Positions 17,845 through 26,088 of a DNA stretch of 64,000 nucleotides are shown one piece after another. The stretch comes from CAVPDA01 sp963702495 (GTDB taxonomy: Bacteria; Pseudomonadota; Gammaproteobacteria; Burkholderiales; Rhodocyclaceae). The DNA lies in contig CAVPDA010000003.1 of the NCBI GenBank assembly GCA_963702495.1, positions 434,001-498,000 on the forward strand. Direction: 5' to 3'. How positions within the stretch are numbered: position 1 is the stretch's first letter; every line of letters begins with the position of its first letter. The position numbers were made by a program, and so were the translations under genes. The notes below the pieces were generated by a model. It was not told where the DNA came from. It did not search any database and saw only the letters and a list, made by a program, of their open reading frames with translations.

Positions 17845-19017
17845 TCAGTCGAACAGCGGCAGGCTTGCTCCCGGTTCGACAGCGTCCGCGCGCGAGCCCT
17901 CGTCCGCGCCGCCCTCTTCGCCGGTGCCGGCCCGCGTGAGCCCTGCCACCCGGACGCCCAGCAGCCGCAGCCTGCGGTCCAGCGCCACCCGCTTCAGGCA
18001 CAGCCGCGCCGCACTGCGGATGACCTCTGCATCCGTCGTCGGCCGATCGAGGGTGATGTCACGGGTGACGGTGCGAAAGTCGGCATATCGCAGCTTGATG
18101 CCCACCGTCCGTCCCAGATAGCCCTTGCGCAGCAGATCGCCGCTGACGCGCCGGCAGAGCTCGATCAGGATGCGGGACAAGGCTTCTCGATCGGCGCGCG
18201 GGTGCAGGTCGCGCTCGAAGGTGGTTTCCCGGCTCACCGACTTGGCCTCGCGCGCAGTGACGATCGGACGGTCGTCGCGGCCGTGGGCGGAGTCCCGCAG
18301 CCAGCGACCGTAGTTCGTGCCGAAACGCTCGATCAGCAACTCGAAGCGGGCTGCCGCCAGTTCGCCGATGGTCCGGATGCCCAGCGTTTCGAGCCTGGCC
18401 GCTGCGCGCGGACCGATGCCGTTGATCCGGCGCACCGGCAGCGGCCAGATGCGGGTCTGGACGTCGTTCTCCGAAAGCACCGTCAGACCGTCCGGCTTGT
18501 CCAGATCCGAGGCGATCTTGGCCAGCAGCTTGTTGGGCGCGATGCCGATCGAGCACGAAAGGCCGGTCGCTTCCCGCACCCGGTCCTTGATGCGCTGAGC
18601 GAGTTCGGCGGTGGCGCCGGAGACGTCGGTCAGATCGATGTAGATTTCGTCGATGCCTCGGTCCTCGATGCAAGGGGCGATCTCGCGCACGGCGGCCTTG
18701 AAAAGGCGCGAGTACCGCCCGTACTGCTCGAAATCGGCCGGCAGCAGCACCGCCTCCGGCACCAACTGCGCCGCCTTCATCAGTCCCATGCCGGAGCGGA
18801 TGCCGCTGGCACGCGCCTCGTAGGTGGCGGTGGTCACCACGCCCCGTCCGGCATAGTCGCGCAGGCGCGAGAACTCGCGGCCGCGTTGCGCAACCGTCGC
18901 CGCGCCCGCCCGCCGACCTCCGACCACCACCGCCTGGCCTTTCAGCCGGGGGTAGCGCAGCAGTTCGACCGACGCGTAGAACGCGTCCATGTCCAGATGG
19001 GCGATGCGCCGTTCCAT
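17845..19017 (-). CDS. dinB: DNA polymerase IV (Y-family)
   Basis: 390 residues. Error-prone translesion polymerase. It has the catalytic carboxylates in AHLDMDAFYASVE (Asp8, Asp10) and GIDEIYIDLT, the nucleotide-binding YEARASGIRSGM, CSIGIAPNKLLAKIASDLDKPDG, and the helix-hairpin-helix INGIGPRAAARLETLGI. The little-finger domain follows, and the C terminus ends in SLPLFD, a beta-clamp-binding motif. It is separated from its upstream neighbour by a divergent intergenic of ~100 bases and converges with the DUF2380 gene. No clear LexA box was found. Confidence 0.95.
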   Translation of the reverse strand: MERRIAHLDMDAFYASVELLRYPRLKGQAVVVGGRRAGAATVAQRGREFSRLRDYAGRGVVTTATYEARASGIRSGMGLMKAAQLVPEAVLLPADFEQYGRYSRLFKAAVREIAPCIEDRGIDEIYIDLTDVSGATAELAQRIKDRVREATGLSCSIGIAPNKLLAKIASDLDKPDGLTVLSENDVQTRIWPLPVRRINGIGPRAAARLETLGIRTIGELAAARFELLIERFGTNYGRWLRDSAHGRDDRPIVTAREAKSVSRETTFERDLHPRADREALSRILIELCRRVSGDLLRKGYLGRTVGIKLRYADFRTVTRDITLDRPTTDAEVIRSAARLCLKRVALDRRLRLLGVRVAGLTRAGTGEEGGADEGSRADAVEPGASLPLFD

Positions 19018-19116
19018 GACTCATGGTAGCGCGAGATCGGCGCCGCGCACGTGTGGCAGGGTCGTGAACGGTGCGCTACAGTAGCAGGCCGTGGACTCCC
19101 GCTCAGGAGAGGAATC

Positions 19117-19641
19117 ATGCAGCGAGCCGGCAATCGGAAGAGCCATGCGCTGATTCTGGTCATGGCGGGACTATGCGCGATGGGTTCGGCGTATGCGGAC
19201 AAGCCGGCGTGGACCGGCGGGGACAAGTCCGAGAAACAGGGGCAGAAGGAGAAGGGCCCGAAGAAACAGGAAGCAGGCCCCGAGGACCGGACATCCCACG
19301 GCGCAAGCCGCGATCAGGTTCGGGCGCAGGTGTATTTCGGCGATCGCCAGCGCGTCGTCGTCCGCGACTACTATGCCGCGGAGTTTCGCTCCGGGCACTG
19401 CCCGCCCGGCCTGGCCAAGAAGAACAACGGCTGCATGCCGCCGGGGCAGGCGAAGAAGTGGCGGGTCGGTCACCCGCTTCCCCGGGACGTGATCTATTAC
19501 GATCTGCCGCCTGCGGTAGTCGTCGATCTGGGACCGCCGCCGGCCGGGCACCGCTATGTGCGCGTGGGGCTGGACATCCTGATGATCGCCATCGGGACCG
19601 GGATGATCGTGGATGCCATTCAGGATCTGGGCGGGTACTAG
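19117..19641 (+). CDS. RcnB/CigR-like periplasmic protein
   Basis: 174 residues from ATG 19117, preceded by AGGAGAGGA. It has an N-terminal signal peptide (ALILVMAGLCAMGSAYAD), a long lysine/glutamate-rich low-complexity linker (about 28-60), then the family pattern CPPGLAKKNNGCMPPGQAKK, LPRDVIYYDLP, and a C-terminal YVRVGLDILMIAIGTGMIVD. That end pattern matches the RcnB family (YxYVRV...DI) that includes CigR, an anti-virulence protein, and RcnB of nickel/cobalt homeostasis. The cellular role here is not established. Confidence 0.75.
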   Translation: MQRAGNRKSHALILVMAGLCAMGSAYADKPAWTGGDKSEKQGQKEKGPKKQEAGPEDRTSHGASRDQVRAQVYFGDRQRVVVRDYYAAEFRSGHCPPGLAKKNNGCMPPGQAKKWRVGHPLPRDVIYYDLPPAVVVDLGPPPAGHRYVRVGLDILMIAIGTGMIVDAIQDLGGY

Positions 19642-19721
19642 CGCTCGACCAGGCAAGGCTCCGAAGCGGATGGCCGGGCTTGACTAACGGCGGCGGCCCG
19701 CTATTCCGGCGGAATGGTGCC

Positions 19722-19856
19722 TCATCTCGTCGCGTCGCCACCGGCGATGCAGCCGTGGAGGCGTTTGCGCACCCATTCGCCCAGAGCGACCGCGACGTAC
19801 GGAGACACCGCCGCCAGCGTCGCCCAGTTCAGGATCTCGTCCCAATCCATTGCCAT
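19722..19856 (-). CDS. Candidate 44-residue small protein
   Basis: A short frame from ATG 19856 to a stop at 19722, with an AAGGAGA ribosome site six bases upstream. The start (MAMDWDEILNWATLAA) is amphipathic or hydrophobic, followed by VSPYVAVALGEW and a basic end RKRLHG. It lies 83 bases downstream of the glycine-zipper gene on the same strand, so it could be its distal partner. It is supported only by the strong ribosome site and non-shadow composition. Confidence 0.4.
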   Translation of the reverse strand: MAMDWDEILNWATLAAVSPYVAVALGEWVRKRLHGCIAGGDATR

Positions 19857-19939
19857 GATGCGTCTCCTTCTCTCGCCGGCCGCGCAGCGACACGTTTGCT
19901 TGAACCCTTTGCGCGTCCTGCCCGGGGTCCCGGACTGAC

Positions 19940-20470
19940 TCAGTCGCGGCCACCATCGTGACGATCCCCGCGGCGGTCCCCGCCGCGGTCATCGACGCGG
20001 TCCCAGTCGCGGCTCCAGCGTCGCTCGTCGCGGCGATCCCAGCCGCGGTCCCAGCGATGATCGTGGCGGCGATCCCAGCGCTCGTTCCACCGATGTTCGT
20101 GCGCGATGCGATAGACCGGCCGCGGCGCAACGACCACGGGTTCGACGTATCGATAGACCGGACGCTCTTCCACGACCACGGGTTCCACATGACGATAGAC
20201 CGGGCGCGGCGCCGCCTCATAGACGACCGGGCGATCGGCATAGACCACATCGCGCTCGTAACGACGATTGCTCGCAATCGCCGCCCCCGTCACTGCACCC
20301 AATGCTCCGCCGACAATCGCGCCATCGCGGCCGCCTACTGCCTGGCCGATCACCACGCCCGCTCCACCGCCGACCACCGCCCCGAGCAGCGTATCGGAGG
20401 CGAACGCGGAATTGACGAAAATCACGGATCCGGCCAGGAGGGCCGAGGCAAAACCAAGTTTGCGGTTCAT
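19940..20470 (-). CDS. Glycine-zipper outer-membrane-type protein
   Basis: 176 residues from ATG 20470, with CAGGAGA upstream. Signal peptide (FASALLAGSVIFVNSAFA), then a glycine-zipper segment (LLGAVVGGGAGVVIGQAVGG, GAIVGGALGAVTGAAIA) typical of surface or outer-membrane-associated small proteins. Two repeats of a Tyr/Arg/Val block follow (RPVYRHVEPVVV, RPVYRYVEPVVV), then a ~45-residue tail of Arg/Asp/His/Trp, probably disordered. Precise function is unknown; such proteins are often linked to envelope stress. Confidence 0.7.
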   Translation of the reverse strand: MNRKLGFASALLAGSVIFVNSAFASDTLLGAVVGGGAGVVIGQAVGGRDGAIVGGALGAVTGAAIASNRRYERDVVYADRPVVYEAAPRPVYRHVEPVVVEERPVYRYVEPVVVAPRPVYRIAHEHRWNERWDRRHDHRWDRGWDRRDERRWSRDWDRVDDRGGDRRGDRHDGGRD

Positions 20471-20656
20471 CGCTGTCTCCTGCGAGTTATGGTGCCTGCA
20501 GCATAGCGACGGCCCTTCCGCCAATGGTGTCTACCCTGTGAGCATGTGTAACAGGATGTTCGGCATGCGGCGCGCAACCAAAACCGCTTCAAGGTTGTCG
20601 AAACGTTCGATGAACCACGATGCAGCGGAACGCGAAGCAGACGGCGGAGCTCGCGC

Positions 20657-21706
20657 ATGAGGATGCTGTCGCTGCTGCGGATGGCGCGGGTACTGAAATT
20701 CGCGCCGCCGCAGAACCCCTATTTCGACCCCGGCAAGCCCCACCACACTCCGCTCGGATTTCGCAACAACCAGCCGACGCGCCCGCCTTCAGGGGAGGAT
20801 TTCGCCCGCCTGCAGCGCGAAATGCGCGAGCCGAGGCAGCGCCCGCAGCCGGACCTGGATTTTTCTCCGGTAACGCCCGACCTTGCTCTGCTGCATGGAA
20901 ACCACGACCGGCCGAGCGTGACCTGGATCGGGCATTCCACCGTGCTGTTGCAGATCGCCGGGCGCAACGTCCTGACCGACCCGATCTTTTCGGCGCGGGC
21001 CTCGCCCGTGCCGTTTGCCGGCCCCAAGCGGCGTCAGCCGCCGGGCGTGCGCCTGCGTGACCTGCCGCACATCGATCTGGTGGTGATCTCCCACAATCAC
21101 TACGATCACCTCGACGCGCGCAGCGTGCGTGCGCTGGCGCGACAGCGCGGCGGCCCGCCCCGTTTCGCGGTTCCGCTCGGCCTGGAACGCTGGTTCGCAC
21201 GCCATGTAGGCCGCGCCGCCGACTTCGTAACTTCGCTCGACTGGTGGGACAGCGCCGACATCGCGGGACTGACGGTGACGCTCGCCCCGGTACACCACTG
21301 GTCGGCGCGCACGCCCTGGGACCGCAACACGAATCTTTGGGGAGGCTGGTGCGTCGCCGGCGCAGACTTTCGCTTCTTCTTCTCCGGCGACATCGCCTAC
21401 AGCGCGGATGCCGCCGAGATCGGCCGGCGGCTGGGGCCGTTCGACCTGGCCGCGATCGCGGTCGGGCACTACGAGCCGCGCTGGTTCATGCGCGGCAGCC
21501 ACGTGAACCCGGACGAGGCGGTGCGCGTGCATCGCGACATCCGCTCGCGGCGCTCGGTGGCGATCCATTTCGGCACCTTCCAACGGCTCACCGCCGAAGC
21601 CCTGGACCAGCCGCTCCAGGACCTCGCCGCGGCGCGGCGGGCCCATGGGGTGCCGGAGGAGGAGTTCTTCAGTCTGCGGCACGGCGAGACCCGGATCCTC
21701 GCCTGA
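20657..21706 (+). CDS. Metallo-beta-lactamase-fold hydrolase, NAPE-PLD-like
   Basis: 349 residues. The signature VVISHNHYDHLD supplies the HxHxDH zinc ligands. Further ligands sit in the PVHHWSARTPWDRN, FSGDIAYS (Asp) and AIHFGTF (His) segments. The N-terminal NPYFDPGKPHHTP and TWIGHSTVLLQIAGRNVLTDP are diagnostic of the N-acyl-phosphatidylethanolamine phospholipase D/UlaG-like branch. No signal peptide is seen. It probably hydrolyses a phosphodiester in lipid metabolism; the substrate is unknown. Its stop lies 27 bases from the convergent yaiI-like gene. Confidence 0.85.
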   Translation: MRMLSLLRMARVLKFAPPQNPYFDPGKPHHTPLGFRNNQPTRPPSGEDFARLQREMREPRQRPQPDLDFSPVTPDLALLHGNHDRPSVTWIGHSTVLLQIAGRNVLTDPIFSARASPVPFAGPKRRQPPGVRLRDLPHIDLVVISHNHYDHLDARSVRALARQRGGPPRFAVPLGLERWFARHVGRAADFVTSLDWWDSADIAGLTVTLAPVHHWSARTPWDRNTNLWGGWCVAGADFRFFFSGDIAYSADAAEIGRRLGPFDLAAIAVGHYEPRWFMRGSHVNPDEAVRVHRDIRSRRSVAIHFGTFQRLTAEALDQPLQDLAAARRAHGVPEEEFFSLRHGETRILA

Positions 21707-21733
21707 ACCATCGCCGTTCGCGCCGAAAGCGGG

Positions 21734-22186
21734 CTACGGCCCTGCGTGCCGGGTCAGGAATCGATCCAGCTGGTTGGCGAAGGCCTGCCTGTCGCCGTGG
21801 TTCAGTCGCGGGGGACCGCCGGTTTCCACGCCGCTGCTGCGCAGCTGGTCCATGAAGTTGCGCATCGTCAGGCGCTCCCGGATGTTGTCCGGCGTATAGA
21901 AGTCTCCTCTCGGGTCCAGCGCGTGTCCGCCGCGCTCGATCACCGCGGCCGCCAGAGGAATATCGGCCGTGATGACCAGATCGCCCGGCTGCAGGTGCCG
22001 CGCGATCTTCTCGTCCGCCATATCGAAGCCGGCCGGCACCTGAAGCGAGGTGATGAAGCGCGACGGCGGCGTCCGGATGAGTTGATTGGCGACCAGCGTC
22101 ATCGGGATCTGCCGCCGCTCGGCGGCGCGAAACAGGATTTCCTTGATGACGTTCGGGCAGGCATCGGCATCGACCCAGATCTTCAT
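21734..22186 (-). CDS. YaiI/YqxD family protein (DUF188)
   Basis: 150 residues from ATG 22186. The family start MKIWVDADACPNVIKEIL, the central LVITADIPLAAAVIERG and the C-terminal RNFMDQLRSSGVETGGPP are all present, and length matches the family (~150). The fold resembles PIN/NYN-type nucleases, but activity has not been established. The larger open frame into the rdgC region is a shadow. It is divergent from rdgC with 108 bases between the starts. Confidence 0.9.
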   Translation of the reverse strand: MKIWVDADACPNVIKEILFRAAERRQIPMTLVANQLIRTPPSRFITSLQVPAGFDMADEKIARHLQPGDLVITADIPLAAAVIERGGHALDPRGDFYTPDNIRERLTMRNFMDQLRSSGVETGGPPRLNHGDRQAFANQLDRFLTRHAGP

Positions 22187-22294
22187 CGAACCTCCCTTCG
22201 CACTGCCCGCGGTGCAGATTACAGCCCTTCGATGTCGGAGTTTGCCATCGGTCGGCCGCCTGCGCGTAGAATCGCGCCTTTTTGCGATCCGATC

Positions 22295-23200
22295 ATGTGG
22301 TTCAAGAACCTGCTGCTGTACCGTACGACGGGCTGGAAGATCAGCGTTGCGCAACTCGAAGAGGCGCTCGCGCGCAACGCCTTCCAGGCCTGCGGCAACA
22401 TGGACATGGAAAGTCGTGGCTGGGTCGCGCCGACCGGCGACGGCGGCGCGCTGGTCCATTCCCTCAACCACCAGATGCTGATCGCGCTGGGCGTCGAGCA
22501 GAAGCTGCTGCCCGCCGCCGTGATCAACCAGTACGCCCAGGCACGCGCCGAGGAGATCGAGGAGCAGCAGGGCTACCGCCCGGGACGCAAGCAACTGCGC
22601 GAGATCAAGGAGCGCGTCACCGATGAACTGCTGCCGCGCGCCTTCACGCGCAAACGCACGACCTTCGCCTGGATCGACCCGGTGGGCGGCTGGCTGGTGG
22701 TGGACGCAGCCAATGTCGCCAGGGCCGACGAATTGCTCGAAGTCCTGCGCAAGAGCATGGACGAGGTGCCGCTGGCCCTGGTCAAGACCGAAGTGTCGCC
22801 GGTATCGGCGATGACCGCCTGGCTCGCTGCCGACGATGCGCCGGCCGGATTCACCATCGATCGCGACTGCGAGCTGCTGGCTCCCGGCGAGGACAAGGCA
22901 ACCGTGCGCTATGTGCGGCATCCGCTCGAAGCGGCAGAGATCCGCAGGCACATCGAGGACGGAAAGCAGGCCACCAAGCTGGCAATGACCTGGAACGACC
23001 GCATCTCCTTCGTGCTGCACGAGAATCTTCAGGTCAAGCGGCTGGCTTTCCTGGACCTGCTGAAGGAACAGTCGGAGCAGAGCGCCGAAACCGCCGACGA
23101 GCAATTCGACGCCGACTTTGCGATCATGACCGGCGAGCTGTCCCGCTTCCTGCCCGACCTGGTCGAGGCGCTCGGCGGCGAAGTTGCCGACGCCGCCTAG
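22295..23200 (+). CDS. rdgC: Recombination-associated protein RdgC
   Basis: 301 residues from ATG 22295 (the open frame continues upstream, but MWFKNLLLYR is the family's conserved start). RdgC is a ring-forming, sequence-independent DNA-binding protein that modulates RecA, found in beta- and gammaproteobacteria. Typical blocks are seen: ALVHSLNHQMLIALGVEQKLLP, GYRPGRKQLREIKERV, ELLPRAFTRK and LTWNDRISFVL-type LAMTWNDRISFVL. Length is standard. Confidence 0.95.
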   Translation: MWFKNLLLYRTTGWKISVAQLEEALARNAFQACGNMDMESRGWVAPTGDGGALVHSLNHQMLIALGVEQKLLPAAVINQYAQARAEEIEEQQGYRPGRKQLREIKERVTDELLPRAFTRKRTTFAWIDPVGGWLVVDAANVARADELLEVLRKSMDEVPLALVKTEVSPVSAMTAWLAADDAPAGFTIDRDCELLAPGEDKATVRYVRHPLEAAEIRRHIEDGKQATKLAMTWNDRISFVLHENLQVKRLAFLDLLKEQSEQSAETADEQFDADFAIMTGELSRFLPDLVEALGGEVADAA

Positions 23201-23319
23201 AGCGGACGGAACGGGGCAGCGCTCACGGGCGCGGCCGGCGTCTTCGGGGAACGCTAGGCGCAAGTCGCAGCGGCCTGAGACAATAGGCGGACGGGAACAG
23301 GTGCGACGGGAGCGGTGCG

Positions 23320-23736
23320 ATGCTGGACTACGTTTTCTTCGATGGCGGCGGCCTCGGCCGCTTCGTCGCGTTTCTGGAGGAGCATCGAATCGCGAGCGAG
23401 CAGCGCGACGACAGCCTGGGCGGGCGCATCGTCTCGGTCGCGGAGGACCTCCCGGACGAGATTCTCGACGCGGTCGGGGATCGCTACGACGCCCTGATGG
23501 CGGAGCAGTCCGCGATGGCGGAACTGGACGAGAGCCTGGTCAAGACCCGCGTCGTCGGGATTCAGGTCTCCCTGTCCGACGGCAACCTGCGCACGGTCGA
23601 ACTCGACGCGGCAACCGGCAACCTCCTGCTCGCACGCTTCACGCCCGGAGAAGCGCAGCAACTCGTGGAAGCCATCGCGCGAAGCCTCGAAGTCCCCGGC
23701 GACGGTCCGCTCTGCCGCAAGAGATCGAACGCATGA
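23320..23736 (+). CDS. Hypothetical protein
   Basis: 138 residues from ATG 23320 with a GGGAG element upstream. Acidic and soluble, with a starting MLDYVFFDGGGLGRFVAFLE, a middle helix, and a C-terminal strand pair VVGIQVSLSDGNLRTVELD. Composition is coding-like. No family is recognised. It precedes the DUF2189 gene by 88 bases. Confidence 0.55.
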   Translation: MLDYVFFDGGGLGRFVAFLEEHRIASEQRDDSLGGRIVSVAEDLPDEILDAVGDRYDALMAEQSAMAELDESLVKTRVVGIQVSLSDGNLRTVELDAATGNLLLARFTPGEAQQLVEAIARSLEVPGDGPLCRKRSNA

Positions 23737-23824
23737 CGCCACGGAGACTGCGGCAAACTTACCCCGGCGCCCCACGGCGCCTTCACCAGCGCCACGCCAA
23801 CATCCGACCATCGACAACTGCGCC

Positions 23825-24625
23825 ATGACGACGCCCGAGCCCACCGACAACAGAGTCAACGTGACCTTGCCGCCGATCCGGCAGGTCCCGGTCGGCCGTC
23901 CCCTGCGCTGGCTCCTGCTGGGCTGGCGCGACTTCACCCTGGCGCCCCTGCCGAGCGCACTGCATGGCTTTCTTCTGGCCATGGGCGGCGTCACCATCCT
24001 GTTTCTGGCCCAGAGCCACCTCTACCTGTTGTCCGGCGCCTTCTCCAGCTTCCTGCTGGTGGCGCCGGTGCTGCTCACGGGACTCTACGAGCTGAGCCGG
24101 CGGCTGGCCCTGGGGGAGGCGCCGACCCTGATCGAAGCGCTCGGCGCCTGGCGCTGCAGTTGCGGTTCGCTGTTCGGTTTCGGCCTCCTGCTGGCGGTGG
24201 TGGCCACCTTCTGGGTGCTCATCTCGTTGGTGCTGATCGCTCTCTTCGTCCACGCACCCATAACCGGCCTCGAAAGCTTCATCCGTTATGTCGTCCTGTC
24301 GCAGGATTCCAACCTGTTCGTGGTCTGGATGACTTTCGGCGGCGTGCTTGCCGCGCTGGTGTTCGCCGGGACCGTGGTGTCGGTCCCCCTCCTGCTGGAC
24401 CGCGACGTGAGCCTGCTGACTGCCATCCTGACCAGCGTGCAGGCGGTTGCGACCAATCCGGTGACGATGGCGCTGTGGGCGGCCATGATCATGGTTCTGA
24501 CCCTGCTGGGCATGGCCACCCTGTTCATCGGTCTGGTACTCGTCATTCCCGTTCTCGGGCACGCCACCTGGCATGCCTATGCGGACCTGGTGGACGCGTC
24601 CGACCTGCCGTCCCGCCGCCGCTGA
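23825..24625 (+). CDS. DUF2189 integral membrane protein
   Basis: 266 residues with about six membrane helices (for example ALHGFLLAMGGVTILFL, FLLVAPVLLTGLYELSRR, LFGFGLLLAVVATFWVLIS, ALWAAMIMVLTLLGMATLFI). The order of a short cytoplasmic start with a WRDF segment, the APVLLTGLYELSR helix and the final PVLGHATWHAYADLV fits DUF2189. Members often lie near respiratory genes in proteobacteria, but their function is unknown. The small DUF2788 gene follows after 21 bases and is probably co-transcribed. Confidence 0.8.
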   Translation: MTTPEPTDNRVNVTLPPIRQVPVGRPLRWLLLGWRDFTLAPLPSALHGFLLAMGGVTILFLAQSHLYLLSGAFSSFLLVAPVLLTGLYELSRRLALGEAPTLIEALGAWRCSCGSLFGFGLLLAVVATFWVLISLVLIALFVHAPITGLESFIRYVVLSQDSNLFVVWMTFGGVLAALVFAGTVVSVPLLLDRDVSLLTAILTSVQAVATNPVTMALWAAMIMVLTLLGMATLFIGLVLVIPVLGHATWHAYADLVDASDLPSRRR

Positions 24626-24646
24626 CGCCCCCACCTTTCGGTCCCC

Positions 24647-24856
24647 ATGTTCGGCATCTCAGAAGAGCAATTCTCCGAGTTCGGCGTCACCTTCGGCGTC
24701 GGCGCTTTCGTTCTCTACATGCTGTTCATCATCTGGGATCTGGCCAAGGAATCCAAGGCGGGACGTCTGGGCACCTTCATCCTGTTCTTCGTGCTGGCCT
24801 TCGGCATGATGGGATTCATCGCCAAGTCCATCATCGCCAAAGTGCTGGGGCTGTAG
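24647..24856 (+). CDS. DUF2788 small membrane protein
   Basis: 69 residues with two helices (FGVTFGVGAFVLYMLFIIWDLA and FILFFVLAFGMMGFIAKSII) joined by a short polar loop KESKAGRLG. The pattern, including SEEQFSEFGVTFGV at the start and FIAKSIIA near the end, matches DUF2788, common in Betaproteobacteria. Function is unknown. Confidence 0.8.
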   Translation: MFGISEEQFSEFGVTFGVGAFVLYMLFIIWDLAKESKAGRLGTFILFFVLAFGMMGFIAKSIIAKVLGL

Positions 24857-24947
24857 CGGCGATGGCATTCTCGCGGCATCGACGTCCCCCCCATCCCTGG
24901 TATCGGGTACCCTTCGCCCAGTATCCATCACAACCCATTGCCCACCC

Positions 24948-25781
24948 ATGACCGCTCAATCCGAAATCAAGAGCATGGCGCTGTTCTGCGACTTCGAGAA
25001 CGTCGCCCTCGGCGTGCGCGAAGCAAAATATCCGAAGTTCGACATCGCGCGCGTGCTGGAAAAGCTGCTGCTCAAGGGCAGCATCGTCGTAAAGAAGGCC
25101 TACTGCGACTGGGAGCGCTACAAGGAGTTCAAGGCGGCCATGCACGAAGCGGCCTTCGAACTGATCGAGATCCCGCACGTGCGGCAGTCGGGCAAGAACT
25201 CGGCCGACATCCGCATGGTCGTGGACGCCCTCGATCTGTGCTACACCAAATCGCATGTCGATACGTTCGTCATCATCAGCGGCGACTCCGACTTTTCGCC
25301 GCTGGTATCCAAGCTGCGGGAGAACAACAAGACGGTGATCGGGGTCGGCGTGAAGAAGTCCACCTCCGACCTGCTCATCGCCAACTGTGACGAGTTCATC
25401 TACTACGACGACCTGGTGCGCGAAACCGAATCGAAGAAGAAGCGCATCACAAAGAAAGCACCGGTCAGCGAGAGCGCCGGCGACGCTTCGCCGAAGGGCA
25501 AGCCCAAGCGCAGCGAGGAAGACAAACGCCAGGAGGCGTTGAACCTGATCCAGGAGACCTTCGAAGCCCTGGCGGCGGAGCGCGGCGACGAGGAAAAGAT
25601 CTGGGGCTCGATGGTAAAACAGGCACTGAAGCGCCGCAAACCCGGATTCAACGAAAATTACTACGGCGTGCGCTCCTTCAATGCACTGCTCGAGGAGGCG
25701 GAGCGCGCCGGGCTGCTGCGGCTCGAAGCGGATGAAAAGTCGGGAGGCTACATCCTGCGCATGGTCGCGCAACCCGCATAG
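24948..25781 (+). CDS. NYN-domain protein with C-terminal OST-HTH/LOTUS domain
   Basis: 277 residues. N-terminal NYN (PIN-like nuclease) domain: LFCDFENVALGV with the first catalytic Asp, a second acidic cluster in SADIRMVVDALDL, and the third in IISGDSDFSPLV (GDSDF). A lysine-rich linker (about 160-195) leads to a C-terminal OST-HTH/LOTUS-like winged helix (about 200-270) with WGSMVKQALKRRKPGFNENY and GVRSFNALLEEAERAGLL. The NYN acidic triad suggests RNA endonuclease activity and LOTUS domains bind RNA. Similar bacterial proteins (LabA-like) are known, but targets are not. Confidence 0.85.
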   Translation: MTAQSEIKSMALFCDFENVALGVREAKYPKFDIARVLEKLLLKGSIVVKKAYCDWERYKEFKAAMHEAAFELIEIPHVRQSGKNSADIRMVVDALDLCYTKSHVDTFVIISGDSDFSPLVSKLRENNKTVIGVGVKKSTSDLLIANCDEFIYYDDLVRETESKKKRITKKAPVSESAGDASPKGKPKRSEEDKRQEALNLIQETFEALAAERGDEEKIWGSMVKQALKRRKPGFNENYYGVRSFNALLEEAERAGLLRLEADEKSGGYILRMVAQPA

Positions 25782-25951
25782 CATACGATTCGCCGTGCCT
25801 GCGGCGGTGCGCAGCAATGCTCCGGGCACAACCGCTGTCCGCGACGGCCGTTTCGCTGCGCGGCTCGCCCGCCGCGACAATTTGTCGCACCCGGGGCATT
25901 GACAATCCTCATTGAGAATCCCGTCGGGACGCGTATGTTATGGAATGCCAA

Positions 25952-26012
25952 GCGCATTCACTGCCTACAAGAAGAATTCTGGGGCAGTGCCGCCGCTACG
26001 GAGGCGATGCGC
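25952..26012 (+). promoter_or_regulatory. Candidate structured 5' leader (three-way junction)
   Basis: The 307-base gap before the next gene contains a compact foldable element. The 6-nt arm GCGCAT (25952-25957) pairs exactly with ATGCGC (26007-26012). Between them, CACTGCC (25959-25965) pairs with GGCAGTG (25983-25989), and CGCC (25991-25994) pairs with GGCG (26003-26006). Nothing else in the gap is recognised except a possible promoter TTGAGA (25912-25917), 16 bases, TATGTT (25934-25939). It matches no riboswitch class I know. Seen by eye; fold not computed. Confidence 0.3.
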
Positions 26013-26088
26013 AAGGCCGCTGATGCGGAGGTCTTCAAGGGTCCTTTAGGCCAGGGTCGCCATGACCTTGGCCGTAGCGGAGGACAAA

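Noticed and set aside
25899..25939. TTGACA at 25899-25904 with TATGTT at 25934 as a sigma-70 promoter
   Set aside because: Spacing of 29 bases is too long; only the alternative TTGAGA with 16-base spacing is retained as weak.
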